Origin: Akkermansiaceae bacterium
GTDB taxonomy: Bacteria > Verrucomicrobiota > Verrucomicrobiia > Verrucomicrobiales > Akkermansiaceae
Assembly: GCA_021202525.1 (NCBI GenBank)
Contig: JAJQCV010000055.1
Coordinates: 1-38,810, forward strand
DNA length: 38,810 bases
Reading direction: 5' to 3'
Below, piece by piece: positions 24,763 through 33,844 of this stretch (position 1 is its first letter; the number at the start of each line of letters is the position of its first letter). The position numbers and the translations under genes were made by a program. The notes under the pieces were generated by a model, which saw nothing but the letters and a program-made list of their open reading frames with translations, made no database searches and was not told where the DNA came from.

Positions 24763-25920
24763 ATGGACTTGACACGCCTGACGGGCTCTATTTCCGTTTT
24801 TGCCGCCTTTCTCTCCCTGACCTGCCTGCTCTTTCCCGGCTGTAAAAAAGCGGAACGGCAGGCGCCTGAAATGCCCACGCTTACGTATGAACACCCGGTC
24901 GCGATGGACATTCCCGTCAAGGGAAGCTGGGTGGGCCATCTGGACGGGGTGGACAATGCCTCCATCGTGCCGCAGGTGACGGGCTACCTGCAAACGCAGA
25001 ACTATTCCAACGGCGCCGTCGTGAAAAAGGGGGAAGTCCTCTTCCGGATTGACGATACCGTTTTCAAGGATCAGGTAACCAAGGCCCAGGCTACGCTGGA
25101 ACAGTCGCAGGCCCAGTTGCAGCAATTGAATTACGACTTGCAGATTTACAAGCCGCTGGCGGCGGAGAACGCCATCTCCAAACAAAAATATGAAGACACG
25201 CGCCTGTCCGCCATCGCCGCGGAAGCCCAGGTGAGGGAGGCCACGGCTGCGCTGGAACTGGCCAAAAGGAACCTTTCCTACACCATCCTGTACGCCCCCT
25301 TTGACGGAATCGCCGGCATTTCCAAGACGAACATAGGCGACCTGGTCAGTCCGGAAAGCGGCGCCCTGGCCATCGTCTCCTCCGTGGACCCCATCCGCGT
25401 CAACTTTGCCGTCACTCAGCAGGAATGGATTCAGCAGGCGGGAAAAAACGGGGACGAAGGCATCCGCACGGACAGCAAGCTGGACATCACGCTCAAGGAC
25501 GGCAGCACCTATCCGGAACAAGCCACCGTCGTAGCCATTGACCGGGCATTCAACCCCCAGACGGGAACGATCCGCGTGCAGGCCAACCTTCCCAACAGGG
25601 ACTACCTGCTGAGGCCCGGCATGTTCATCATCGCCACGGCGCAGCTCGCCACCGTTAAAAATGCGCTGACGGTGCCCGCCAAGGCCATTCTTTCCACGCA
25701 GGGCCGCTTTTTCGTGGTCACGCTGGATGAAAACGACCACCCCTCTATCGTCCCCGTGCAGGCCGGGACGCAGATCGGGGAACGGCAGCAGGTCACTCCC
25801 CTGAAGCCGGACTCCCTCACTCCGCAGAGCAAAGTAGTCGTGGACGGCCTTCTCCAGGCGGAGGCGGCCACCCGGAATCCGGACGCCCGCCTGAAAGCGG
25901 TCCCTGCCTCCAACCAATAA
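24763..25920 (+). CDS. RND efflux periplasmic adaptor (membrane fusion protein, AcrA/MexA type)
   Basis: The adaptor links an inner-membrane RND pump to an outer-membrane channel. The frame is open to 24691, but the lipoprotein-like signal (about 30 residues ending in LLFPGC) begins at the methionine at 24763, giving 385 residues. After the signal come the half-lipoyl segment (VPQVTGYLQ), VKKGEVLFRIDD, a coiled-coil hairpin rich in Gln/Ala/Leu (about 115-175), the second half-lipoyl segment (YAPFDGIAG), then beta-barrel and membrane-proximal domains (FNPQTGTIRVQA, LLRPGMF). The lipobox is slightly atypical (F-P-G-C). The pump gene follows after 13 bases. Confidence 0.93.
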   Translation: MDLTRLTGSISVFAAFLSLTCLLFPGCKKAERQAPEMPTLTYEHPVAMDIPVKGSWVGHLDGVDNASIVPQVTGYLQTQNYSNGAVVKKGEVLFRIDDTVFKDQVTKAQATLEQSQAQLQQLNYDLQIYKPLAAENAISKQKYEDTRLSAIAAEAQVREATAALELAKRNLSYTILYAPFDGIAGISKTNIGDLVSPESGALAIVSSVDPIRVNFAVTQQEWIQQAGKNGDEGIRTDSKLDITLKDGSTYPEQATVVAIDRAFNPQTGTIRVQANLPNRDYLLRPGMFIIATAQLATVKNALTVPAKAILSTQGRFFVVTLDENDHPSIVPVQAGTQIGERQQVTPLKPDSLTPQSKVVVDGLLQAEAATRNPDARLKAVPASNQ

Positions 25921-25933
25921 GCCCTTTTTCACC

Positions 25934-28900
25934 ATGGCCGACTTCTTCATCAAGCGCCCCATTCTTTCCTTCTGCCTCTCCATCATCATCGTCCTGCTGG
26001 GGGCCTTCTCCATTCTGCGCCTTCCCGTTTCCGAATACCCGGACATCATCCCCCCCTCCAGCCAGGTGACGGCCACCTATCCCGGGGCCGACGGCGAGAC
26101 GGTGGTCAAATCCATCGCCTCCCCCATGGAACAGCAAATGTCCGGCGTGGACGGCATGTCCTACATGACCTCCGTCAACACCAACAACGGGCAGATGAGC
26201 ATGATGATCCTGTTCGAGACAGGTACGGAAGCGAACATGGACCAGGTACTCTCCTACCTGCGCTACGGGCAGGCCACCTCCCAGCTTCCGCCGGAAGTCA
26301 GCGAACTGGGCATCTCCCTGCGCAAAACCAGCGGGCTGCCCGCCCTGGTCATCAGCTTTTATTCCCCCAACGGAACCTATGACGGCCTGTGGCTGGCCAA
26401 CTACGCCTACATCAACATGGTGGATGCCATCAAGCGCGTCCCCGGCGTGGGGGACGTCCAGGTCTTCGGCTCCGGCCGCTACGCCATGCGCATCTGGCTG
26501 AATCCGGAAAAAATGGCGGCCCTGAACATCACGGCCAGGGATGTCATGCAGGCCGTCCAGGCCCAGAACGCCGTGAATCCGGCGGGGAAGATAGGCGCCC
26601 AGCCCGCTCCGCCGGACCAGCAGCTCTCCTTCACCGTCAAGGCTCCCGGACGCCTGACGACCGTGGAGGAGTTTGAAAACATCGTGGTGCGCGGCCAGGG
26701 CAGCTCCATCGTGCGGGTGAGCGACGTCGCCCGCGTGGAACTGGGTTCGGAAACCTACAGTCTCAGCTCCACCGTCAACGGCATGCCGGCCGCCTCCCTG
26801 GGCATTTACGAAGCGCCGGGCGGAAACGCCATCCAGCTGGTGGACAATATCAAGGCACTTCTGGCGGAAAGCAACCTGCCGCCGGGCATGGATTACCTGG
26901 TTTCCCTGGATTCCACCCTGGCCGTACGCGCCGGGATTGAAGACATCGTCAGCACCCTGCTCATCGCGCTGGGCCTCGTGGTCCTGGTGGTATTCATCTT
27001 CCTGCAGGGGTGGCGCGGAACGCTCATTCCTGCATTTGCCGTTCCGGTCTCCATCGTCGGCGCCTTCATCGCCTTCCCGTTCTTCGGCTTTTCCATCAAC
27101 ACCATCTGCCTGATGGGGCTGGTGCTGGCCATCGGCCTGGTGGTGGATGACGCCATCGTGGTGGTGGAAGCAGTGAAAAACCACATTTCCAACGGAGAAA
27201 AGCCGCTGCCGGCCACCATTGCGGCCATGCGGGAGGTATCCGGCCCCATTGTCAGCACGGCCCTGGTGATTTCCTGCGTGTTCGTTCCCACATTGCTGCT
27301 CCCCGGCGTATCGGGAAAGCTGTTTGAGCAGTTCGCCGTGACCATCGGCATGTCCATCATCATTTCCGCCTTCTGCGCGCTGTCCCTCAGTCCGGCGCTG
27401 TCCTCCCGGCTGCTGAAAGCGGGCAATTCGGACACCATCTGGCTGCTGGGCCCCTTTTTCAACATGTTCAACAAAGGGTTCAACAAGGCGCGGGACTGGT
27501 ACGTCAACGCCTGTTCCTGGCTGATCCGCCGCATGTGGCTATCCATTCTGCTGCTGGCCGCCATGACCGCCCTGCTCTTCCCGATGGCCAGGCTCATTCC
27601 CTCCGGATTCCTTCCCAATGAAGACCAGGGCTACCTCTTCGGCGGCGCGGAGCTGCCGGACAATACCTCCCTGAATGTCACGGAGAAAACGTCCGCGGAA
27701 ATTGAACGGATCATCCGGGAAGACCCCGGCGTGGAAGTGGTCACCACTGTCAACGGCTTCAACCTGATCAGCAGCGTCCAGAGCTCCTCCAACACCTTCT
27801 TCTTCATTTCCCTGAAGCCCTGGTCCGAACGAAAGGGACCGGACATGACGGCGGACGCCATCGCCGCCAGGCTGAAGAGCAAGCTGAACGCGTCAATTTC
27901 CTCCGGCATGGCCTACGTGGTTCCTCCTCCCCCCCTCCCGGGAGTGGGCACCTCCGGGGACGTCACCTTCCTGCTGGAAGACCGGCAGGGCATAGGCGAG
28001 GAATTCCTGGCCTCCAACACGTCCAAATTCATCGAGGCGGCCGGGAAAAGGCCGGAAATTGCGGGCATCAGCAACTTCATGTCTCCCTCCAACCTTCAAT
28101 ACAATCTGAACGTCAATACGGAACAGGCCACCCTCCAGAACATGAACGTGGATGAGATTTATGCCACCATCCAGGCGTACATGGGGAGTACCTTCCTGAA
28201 CAACTTCAACATCTACGGCCAGGAATGGCAGGTGTACATGCAGGCGGACGCCCCCTACCGGGACAGCATCGACAAGCTATCCATGTTCTACGTGCGCAAC
28301 AATGACGGGGATCCGGTCCCTCTGGACTCCGTCATCAACGTCACGCACGGATGGGCTCCGGAATTCCTGATCCGCCAGAACATGTTCAACAGTTCCCAGC
28401 TCAACATCACGCCGGCGGAAGGCTATTCCTCCGGACAGGTCATGAACGCCCTGGAAGAGGTCTTCGCCCAGACGATGCCCGCGGGCATGGGCTACGGCTA
28501 CTCCGGCATGAGCTATCAGGAAAAACAGGCGCAGCACGGCATCACCATCGGCATGATTTTCGCGGCCTCCGCCATATTCGTTTTCCTGATCCTGGCCTCC
28601 CTGTATGAAAGCTGGTCGCTCCCCGTCGCCGTCTTCATGACCGTTCCCATCGCCATTCTGGGCGCCTTCGCGGCTCTGTGGATTTTCGGCCAGCAATTGA
28701 ACATTTACTCGGAAATCGGGCTCATCGTGCTGATTGCCCTGGCGGCGAAAAACGCCATCCTCATCGTGGAATTCGCCGTGCTGGAACTCAAACAGGGGAA
28801 AGACCTGCTCACCTCCACCCTAGATGCGGCCAGAATCCGCCTGCGGCCCATCCTGATGACCAGCATCGCCTTCATCATGGGCTGTCTTCCTCTGGCCCTG

Positions 28901-29074
28901 GCCACGGGCGCGGGAGCGGCGGCGCGGCAGGTGGTGGGCATTGGCGTGATCGGGGGGATGATTACGGCCGTCTTTATCGGCGTTTTCTTCATTCCCTCCT
29001 TCTTCTACCTGATCGCCAAACTGGCCAAACTGGACAAGAAGGCCGCCCTGGAACGGCAGGAAAAGGCCTCATGA
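25934..29074 (+). CDS. RND multidrug efflux transporter, HAE1 (AcrB/MexB) family
   Basis: The 1046-residue inner-membrane proton antiporter is predicted to export hydrophobic compounds such as drugs, dyes or bile salts. Twelve helices and two large periplasmic porter domains are evident. The proton-relay pair is present in helix 4 (GLVVDDAIVVVE, D405 and D406) and the matching lysine in helix 10 (AAKNAILIVEF, K939). The N-terminal MADFFIKRPILSF and the FLPNEDQGYLF segment are typical of HAE1 pumps. It is cotranscribed with the adaptor. No TolC-like outer-membrane factor follows; the next gene is on the other strand, so a channel encoded elsewhere must be shared. Confidence 0.96.
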   Translation: MADFFIKRPILSFCLSIIIVLLGAFSILRLPVSEYPDIIPPSSQVTATYPGADGETVVKSIASPMEQQMSGVDGMSYMTSVNTNNGQMSMMILFETGTEANMDQVLSYLRYGQATSQLPPEVSELGISLRKTSGLPALVISFYSPNGTYDGLWLANYAYINMVDAIKRVPGVGDVQVFGSGRYAMRIWLNPEKMAALNITARDVMQAVQAQNAVNPAGKIGAQPAPPDQQLSFTVKAPGRLTTVEEFENIVVRGQGSSIVRVSDVARVELGSETYSLSSTVNGMPAASLGIYEAPGGNAIQLVDNIKALLAESNLPPGMDYLVSLDSTLAVRAGIEDIVSTLLIALGLVVLVVFIFLQGWRGTLIPAFAVPVSIVGAFIAFPFFGFSINTICLMGLVLAIGLVVDDAIVVVEAVKNHISNGEKPLPATIAAMREVSGPIVSTALVISCVFVPTLLLPGVSGKLFEQFAVTIGMSIIISAFCALSLSPALSSRLLKAGNSDTIWLLGPFFNMFNKGFNKARDWYVNACSWLIRRMWLSILLLAAMTALLFPMARLIPSGFLPNEDQGYLFGGAELPDNTSLNVTEKTSAEIERIIREDPGVEVVTTVNGFNLISSVQSSSNTFFFISLKPWSERKGPDMTADAIAARLKSKLNASISSGMAYVVPPPPLPGVGTSGDVTFLLEDRQGIGEEFLASNTSKFIEAAGKRPEIAGISNFMSPSNLQYNLNVNTEQATLQNMNVDEIYATIQAYMGSTFLNNFNIYGQEWQVYMQADAPYRDSIDKLSMFYVRNNDGDPVPLDSVINVTHGWAPEFLIRQNMFNSSQLNITPAEGYSSGQVMNALEEVFAQTMPAGMGYGYSGMSYQEKQAQHGITIGMIFAASAIFVFLILASLYESWSLPVAVFMTVPIAILGAFAALWIFGQQLNIYSEIGLIVLIALAAKNAILIVEFAVLELKQGKDLLTSTLDAARIRLRPILMTSIAFIMGCLPLALATGAGAAARQVVGIGVIGGMITAVFIGVFFIPSFFYLIAKLAKLDKKAALERQEKAS

Positions 29075-29148
29075 AAAGGCTGTATGGCGGCTCTCCCGTA
29101 AAACGGAAGACCCCATGAAACCGGCAACATCCCCTCCTTCCGGCGGCG

Positions 29149-30531
29149 TCACATCCAGAATATCCAGGCCCAGAATGCCTTGACGCACACGAGCACCACA
29201 TTGATCAGTAGACCGACCTTGATCATGGACATCTGGGGAACTCTCCCCGTGGCGAAGGCCAGCGCGTTGGGCGGCGTGGATACGGGGAGCATGAACGCGC
29301 AGGAAGCGCCGATGCCTACCAGAAGCACCAGCGGAGTGGCGGACATTCCCATGGCGGAAGCCACCGTCACCATCAGCGGAGCCACCAGGGCGGCGCTGGC
29401 CGTATTGGAACAAAACTCCGTCAGGGACGTGATGAAAACGCTGATGATCAGCAGAATGATCAGAGGATTCTGCCCCATCGCCAGGTCGGAAACCTGGTTT
29501 GCCAGGAATTTGGCCGCGTCCGTTTGAACGAGAACCGTGCTGAGAGTAATGCCCCCGCCAAACAGGAGCAGCACGCCCCAGTCCGTATTTTTGGCAATGC
29601 CGCTCCAATTGATGACGCCGCACAGGGGCAGCAGCACCACGGCGCACAGGGCAATCAGCGTGTCCATGGAAGGAATGCCGCCCAGCAGGGAGGAAAGAAA
29701 ACCGCTGCCCATCCAGCACCCCGCAATCAGAGCAAACAGGATCAAAACGCGGATCTGCTTTCCGTCCAGGCCGGAAGGCCGTTCCTCGTCCGTGGCGGGC
29801 GCCATATCCACGTGCAGCTTCAGGTTGGGCTTGAAAAACAGGTACATCAGGGAGAACACCAACACGCCGAACACGGCCACAATGGGCATCGCAATGCGGA
29901 ACCACTCCGCAAACCCCATGGCAAGCTCATGGGCCGCAATCGCATTGGGAGGAGAGCCCACCAGCGTGCCCATGCCGCCGATGGACGCGCTGTAGGCCAC
30001 CCCCAGTACGGCGAACGGAGCCGTGGTCTTGATTTTCTCCTTCGGAATACGGTCCAGCAGGCCGATCACCAGCGGCAGCATCATGGCCGCGGTGGCCGTA
30101 TTGGACATCCACATGGAAAGAAATGCCGTCGCCAGGAAAATCAGAACCAGGGCCATGCCCAGGCTCCCCCTCGCCACGGTCAGTATCTTCCCGGCCAGCC
30201 ATGAATCTATCTTCTGTTCATGCAGAGCCCCCGCTATCGCAAAACCGCCGAAGAACAGAAAAATGGTGGGGTCCGCAAATCCGGCCAGCGCCCTGGCGCC
30301 CGGCAGAATGCCCATGAACATGGCCAGAACAGGCACCAGAAGGGCAGTCACGGTCACATGCAGGGCCTCCGTCAGCCACAGGATGCCGATGAACGTCAGC
30401 ACGGCCAGGCCCTTGGCTACCTGCGGCTCCACGGGAAGCCACTTGAGCATGGCCAGGAAAAGAAGGACATCACAGGCAATAATGATGTAATTGCGGTGTC
30501 CCTTGGGTTTGTCTGTCGTATCGTGGCGCAT
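29149..30531 (-). CDS. SLC13/DASS-family sodium:dicarboxylate (anion) symporter
   Basis: The 460-residue protein is predicted to import C4-dicarboxylates or similar anions with sodium. The two SNT substrate/sodium motifs that define the family are present, at residues 143-145 (MSNTATAAMM) and 375-377 (SNTASAALVAPL). Each is followed by a Pro-rich unwound segment (GSPPNAIAAHE and STPPNALAFATG). About eleven hydrophobic helices and two re-entrant loops fit the VcINDY fold. Sodium coupling fits a cell that also carries a sodium-pumping decarboxylase. Succinate or malate are likely substrates, but sulfate or citrate cannot be excluded. It faces the efflux operon tail to tail with 74 bases between. 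Confidence 0.92.
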   Translation of the reverse strand: MRHDTTDKPKGHRNYIIIACDVLLFLAMLKWLPVEPQVAKGLAVLTFIGILWLTEALHVTVTALLVPVLAMFMGILPGARALAGFADPTIFLFFGGFAIAGALHEQKIDSWLAGKILTVARGSLGMALVLIFLATAFLSMWMSNTATAAMMLPLVIGLLDRIPKEKIKTTAPFAVLGVAYSASIGGMGTLVGSPPNAIAAHELAMGFAEWFRIAMPIVAVFGVLVFSLMYLFFKPNLKLHVDMAPATDEERPSGLDGKQIRVLILFALIAGCWMGSGFLSSLLGGIPSMDTLIALCAVVLLPLCGVINWSGIAKNTDWGVLLLFGGGITLSTVLVQTDAAKFLANQVSDLAMGQNPLIILLIISVFITSLTEFCSNTASAALVAPLMVTVASAMGMSATPLVLLVGIGASCAFMLPVSTPPNALAFATGRVPQMSMIKVGLLINVVLVCVKAFWAWIFWM

Positions 30532-30657
30532 GGCGGAAAAACGGAATGATATTCCCTTCTATGTAGGGCCGCGGGGGGGGTAAAGCGTCAATACATTTTC
30601 CGGACAATTGCGCCCGGTGCCGCGAATATGCCCGGATGCGGAAGATGCCGCGGCACG

Positions 30658-30690
30658 AAAAAAGCCGCCGCGCATCAGGCGGGGCGGCTT
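30658..30690 (-). terminator. Rho-independent terminator of the H1-like gene
   Basis: On the minus strand a perfect 8-base-pair stem AAGCCGCC/GGCGGCTT (30690-30683 with 30669-30662) ends in a T-run at 30663-30658. A second hairpin (CGCACGGG/CCCGTGCG, 30734-30727 with 30716-30709) lies between it and the stop codon. Confidence 0.88.
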
Positions 30691-30739
30691 GTAAAACCGT
30701 TTGATGGACGCACGGGGGCAATCCCTCCCGTGCGGACAA

Positions 30740-31045
30740 TTATTCAGCCGCGGGCTCGGCGGCTTCCTTCTTGGCAGCCGGCTTTTTGGCAGGAGCCTTC
30801 TTGGCGGCAGCGGCCTTGGGTTCCGCTTTCTTGGTTTCCGTTTTCTTCGCGTCAGCCTTCTTGGCAGGAGCCTTGGCCGCGGTCTTTTTGGCGGGAACGT
30901 CCTTGGCGGCCGGCTTTGCTTCCTTGGCAACGGGAGTAGCCAGGCGGATAGGCGTATTGGAATTCAATTTGGCCTGTTCCTTCTTACGCTTAAGGTAATC
31001 GGCACGTCTGCGGCGCTTGGTGACTTTGCGGATTTGCTGTCCCAT
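30740..31045 (-). CDS. Histone H1-like lysine/alanine-rich basic protein
   Basis: The 101-residue protein begins MGQQIRKVTKRRRRADYLKR, a strongly basic helix, and continues as a low-complexity tail built of AKK, PAKK and AAKK units with a final acidic EAAEPAAE. This composition matches bacterial histone H1-like proteins (HctA-type, BpH1 and related tails) that bind DNA through charge. The frame is open to 31093, but the methionine at 31045 starts the conserved-looking basic segment. A role in nucleoid compaction or RNA binding is inference from composition. Its strong double-hairpin 3' end suggests a well-expressed monocistronic message. A ribosome-associated basic protein is the main alternative. 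Confidence 0.8.
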   Translation of the reverse strand: MGQQIRKVTKRRRRADYLKRKKEQAKLNSNTPIRLATPVAKEAKPAAKDVPAKKTAAKAPAKKADAKKTETKKAEPKAAAAKKAPAKKPAAKKEAAEPAAE

Positions 31046-31242
31046 AGTGATATTGCTATGATAATTACTAATTTTTGAAAAGCTCCATGCCATACATGGG
31101 CGGAGATAGGACTACCAACCCGGCATCCGATACGCAAGCACAAAGCGTTATTAAGGCACAGAAAGGCGGCTTTCCCATCCGCTTTTCAGCGGGTTTCCCT
31201 GCCTCACGGCGCCATTGCCGCAAAGGCCGTACGGGAAAAAAG

Positions 31243-32034
31243 TCACCACAATTTCAGCGCATCCACGCGGGCGGGACGCTCCCAGCGCACATGGTCGCGG
31301 ATGGCGGCGGCGATGAATTCCAGCCCGCGTTCCACCGCAGGCACGAGCCCGTCCCCGGCCGCCAGGCGGGCGGCAATGGCGGCGGACAGGGAGCATCCCG
31401 TTCCGTGCGTGCTGACATCCTGCACGCGCGGACGCGTCCATTCCCCCAGCATGCGGCCGTCCGGCCCCGCAAGCACGTCGCGGCAGTCCCCTGCCAGATG
31501 GCCGCCTTTCAGCAGCACGGGGCACCCGTACCGGAGCGCCAGCCTGGCAGCGGCTTCCGGCAATTCATCCCGCTCCGGATTGGAGGAGGAACGGAGCAAC
31601 ACGGCGGCTTCGTCCAGATTGGGGGTCAGCAGGGCGGCACGCGGCAGGAGCAGTTCCTCATAAACGGCCACGGCCTCTTCCCGCATCAGGCGGTCGCCGG
31701 CCGTCGCAATCATAACGGGGTCCACCACCAGGGGAATATCCCTATCCTTCAGCACCCCGTGCACGGCGCGGACGATGGAGGGGGAATACAGCATGCCCGT
31801 CTTCACGGCGGCAACGGGAAAATGTTCCAGATTAATTCTGACCTGGTCGGCCACCAGTTCCGGCTCCACTTCCTGGATGCCGCGCACCAGTCCGGGCACT
31901 TCCGAGACGATGCAGGTGACCGCCGTCAGCGCGAAAGCGCCCATGGCATGTGCCGCCTTCAGGTCCGCCTGGAGGCCGGCCCCGGCGGAACAGTCGGAAC
32001 CGGCGATGGTCATCATTACGGGAATCTCGCTCAT
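31243..32034 (-). CDS. thiD: Hydroxymethylpyrimidine/phosphomethylpyrimidine kinase
   Basis: ThiD phosphorylates HMP and then HMP-phosphate to HMP-pyrophosphate for thiamine synthesis. The methionine at 32034 gives 263 residues, the usual length; the open frame continues to 32166 without similarity. Markers are TIAGSDCSAGAGLQADLK (residues 9-26), KTGML (78-82), VVDPVMIA (103-110), and the anion-hole/catalytic HGTGCSLSAAI (210-220, C214). Thiamine diphosphate is the cofactor of the PoxB encoded upstream in the window. The gene is divergent from a small orphan gene, with 113 bases between starts, and no TPP riboswitch is visible there. Confidence 0.95.
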   Translation of the reverse strand: MSEIPVMMTIAGSDCSAGAGLQADLKAAHAMGAFALTAVTCIVSEVPGLVRGIQEVEPELVADQVRINLEHFPVAAVKTGMLYSPSIVRAVHGVLKDRDIPLVVDPVMIATAGDRLMREEAVAVYEELLLPRAALLTPNLDEAAVLLRSSSNPERDELPEAAARLALRYGCPVLLKGGHLAGDCRDVLAGPDGRMLGEWTRPRVQDVSTHGTGCSLSAAIAARLAAGDGLVPAVERGLEFIAAAIRDHVRWERPARVDALKLW

Positions 32035-32147
32035 GCCCCTGTTTTTAATCGTGCGGAAAGACGTTGAACATTCAAAAATCAACCAGCGGCTTCCAACTGT
32101 CACAAATCCCTGTGGGAAAATGGCGCAGGAATGCCACAATCCGGCCC

Positions 32148-32615
32148 ATGACCCACGCCGCTCCATCCGGGGACGACCAGGAATTCTGGCTTTTCGTCCA
32201 GGACGCTCCGCTGCCCTCCGGGGAAGAACTCCAGCAGGCCATGTTCCGCCTGGACCCCTGTTTTCAACTGAACCTCTCCGGAGCTCCGGAAGAAGCCCCG
32301 GACCATGTGCTGGAAGGCAGCTACCTTGATGAAGAAGGGGAATCCCAGCTGGACGTGTTCTGGGTCATGGAGGCGGAAGACGCGCGCAAGGCCTTCAAAC
32401 GCGACCGCGGTGCCCTGAAAAAAATAGGAGACCGCACCAAAATGCTGCGTTTTATTCTGGAAGACGAATGCGCCATGGGACACGTTTTTGCCATGATTCA
32501 CGCCATTCTGGAAAACCGGAACGGGCTGCTCGTCATCCCCGATGAACGGGGATTCGTCATTCTGGAACGGAAGGAAGCCCTGAAATTCCTGCATCAGGAA
32601 ATTCAGGAAAACTGA
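32148..32615 (+). CDS. Small acidic cytosolic protein of unknown function
   Basis: The frame is open to 32064, but the methionine at 32148 starts the part that looks folded, giving 155 residues. There is no signal peptide or membrane helix. The protein is acidic, with alternating strands and helices: FWLFVQDAPLPS near the start, DVFWVMEAEDARKAF in the middle, and LLVIPDERGFVILERKEAL near the end. I do not recognise a family. It sits head to head with thiD and tail to tail with the Sel1-repeat gene (7 bases between stops). No function is assigned. Confidence 0.65.
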   Translation: MTHAAPSGDDQEFWLFVQDAPLPSGEELQQAMFRLDPCFQLNLSGAPEEAPDHVLEGSYLDEEGESQLDVFWVMEAEDARKAFKRDRGALKKIGDRTKMLRFILEDECAMGHVFAMIHAILENRNGLLVIPDERGFVILERKEALKFLHQEIQEN

Positions 32616-32622
32616 CTCTTCC

Positions 32623-33669
32623 TCATGGGGCGGAAGAAGGCTGGCGGCCCTCCTGCGGCGTCTGCCTCCGGCTATTCAGCTCAAGAGCCTTCTTTTTCCA
32701 GACTTCCGCCATGTTCGCATCCTGCCGGGTGCCTTTGCCCGTGCTGTAGCAGACGGAAAGCATCAGCATGGCGTTCACGTGCTCCTGCCCCGCCGCCAGA
32801 CGGAGCCAGTTGAACGCCTTCCCCTCATCCACGGGAACGCCGGAGCCGTCCAGATAAGCCAGCCCCACAATATACTGGGCATGGGGCTCCCCGGCGGAAG
32901 CGGCCTGCTGGTACCATTTCATGGCGCGCTCCATGTCCTGCGCCACTCCCTCCCCCTTGGCATGGACGCGCCCCAGATACATGGACGCCGCCACATCCCC
33001 CCCGTTGGCGGCCCTTTCCAGAAAGGCCAGCCCTGATGCCGCATCCTTGTCAAAGCCCAGCTCCCCTTCCATGGATGCGCGCCCCAGCAGGGACAAAGCG
33101 CCCGGATGGTTTTCATCCGCCGCCTTGTGCCACAACTCCACGGCCTTGTTCCGGTCCTGATTGACGCCGTCCCCTTTGGAATACATCATGCCCAGCATGT
33201 ACAGGGCGTTCCCGCGCTGGCTGCCGGGCCGGGCCACGCCATATTCAAACCATTCCCTGGCCGCGCCCGGATCACGCGTTACTCCGGTACCGTAAAGAAA
33301 AAGGGCTCCGATGACCGTCTCCCCGGAATAACCGGCTCCGGACTCCGCCACGGACTCGCACCAGGAACGGACATCCAGCGGGTGAACCCAGCCATTTTGC
33401 AGGCCTTCCGCATACAGGGAGGCAAGCTCGTTCAGGGCCTCCACATGTTTTTTATCATCTCCCCTCGTGCGTTCGGCCTCTGCGGAAGCCGCCTGAAGGC
33501 GGTTTTTCCAGGTTCCGGCCTTTCCCGTGTCTGCGGAAGGTTCAGCCTCTTTTTCCCCGTTCTTCTCAGAACGGACCGGCTCCTTCTGTCCTCCGGACGG
33601 CTTATTCTCGCAGCCGCACCAGAAAACGGCCAGGAAGGCCAGCAGGCAGGGGAAAATCTTCTTCATCAT
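32623..33669 (-). CDS. Sel1-repeat (TPR-like) exported protein, probable lipoprotein
   Basis: The 348-residue protein starts MMKKIFPCLLAFLAVFW and has a Cys-Gly-Cys that may be a lipoprotein processing site, although the positions before the cysteine are atypical. A charged linker (about 24-60) leads to six Sel1-type helical repeats of about 36 residues between roughly 120 and 330. They are recognisable by A-x-x-x-LG-x-x-Y-x-x-G-x-GV-x-x-D-x-x-K-A-x-x-W. Sel1 proteins usually scaffold protein-protein interactions in the periplasm or at membranes. The tail is Gln/Pro/Ser-rich. No partner is evident from neighbours. Confidence 0.88.
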   Translation of the reverse strand: MMKKIFPCLLAFLAVFWCGCENKPSGGQKEPVRSEKNGEKEAEPSADTGKAGTWKNRLQAASAEAERTRGDDKKHVEALNELASLYAEGLQNGWVHPLDVRSWCESVAESGAGYSGETVIGALFLYGTGVTRDPGAAREWFEYGVARPGSQRGNALYMLGMMYSKGDGVNQDRNKAVELWHKAADENHPGALSLLGRASMEGELGFDKDAASGLAFLERAANGGDVAASMYLGRVHAKGEGVAQDMERAMKWYQQAASAGEPHAQYIVGLAYLDGSGVPVDEGKAFNWLRLAAGQEHVNAMLMLSVCYSTGKGTRQDANMAEVWKKKALELNSRRQTPQEGRQPSSAP

Positions 33670-33798
33670 ATGTTCACCATAAGGCAGCCGCCCGCAGCTG
33701 CCAAGCAGAGAAACGACAGAAACGCCGTTTTGGCCCCGTAGTATGGCAAATAAGGCGTCAACACCCGGAAAGCGCGCGGAGTTTCTTGCTTTTTAGCA

Positions 33799-33827
33799 TT
33801 GAATATTTGTCTTCTTTCTGTTCTAAC
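33799..33827 (+). promoter_or_regulatory. Possible sigma70-type promoter of the exported acidic protein gene
   Basis: TTGAAT (33799-33804) and TCTAAC (33822-33827), separated by 17 bases, lie 17 bases before the ATG at 33845 in a locally A+T-rich stretch. Each box matches 4 of 6 positions. If used, the 5' leader would be only about 10 bases. Confidence 0.35.
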
Positions 33828-33844
33828 AGAGTCGTTCACCTATC

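Noticed and set aside
24490..27184. Two long minus-strand frames opposite the RND genes
   Set aside because: They are antisense to a complete adaptor and pump and their translations lack any domain.
30771..30998. A hydrophobic Ala/Leu-rich frame on the plus strand at the H1-like gene
   Set aside because: It is the exact complement of Lys/Ala codons in the H1-like gene, a predictable artefact that imitates a membrane protein.
30740..31045. Tandem DNA repeat or CRISPR-like pattern in the AKK-rich gene
   Set aside because: The repetition is at the protein level (AKK units) with variable codons and no spacers.
32035..32147. TPP riboswitch upstream of thiD
   Set aside because: The 113-base divergent gap is too short and lacks the conserved CTGAGA / ACCTGATCTGG-like cores.
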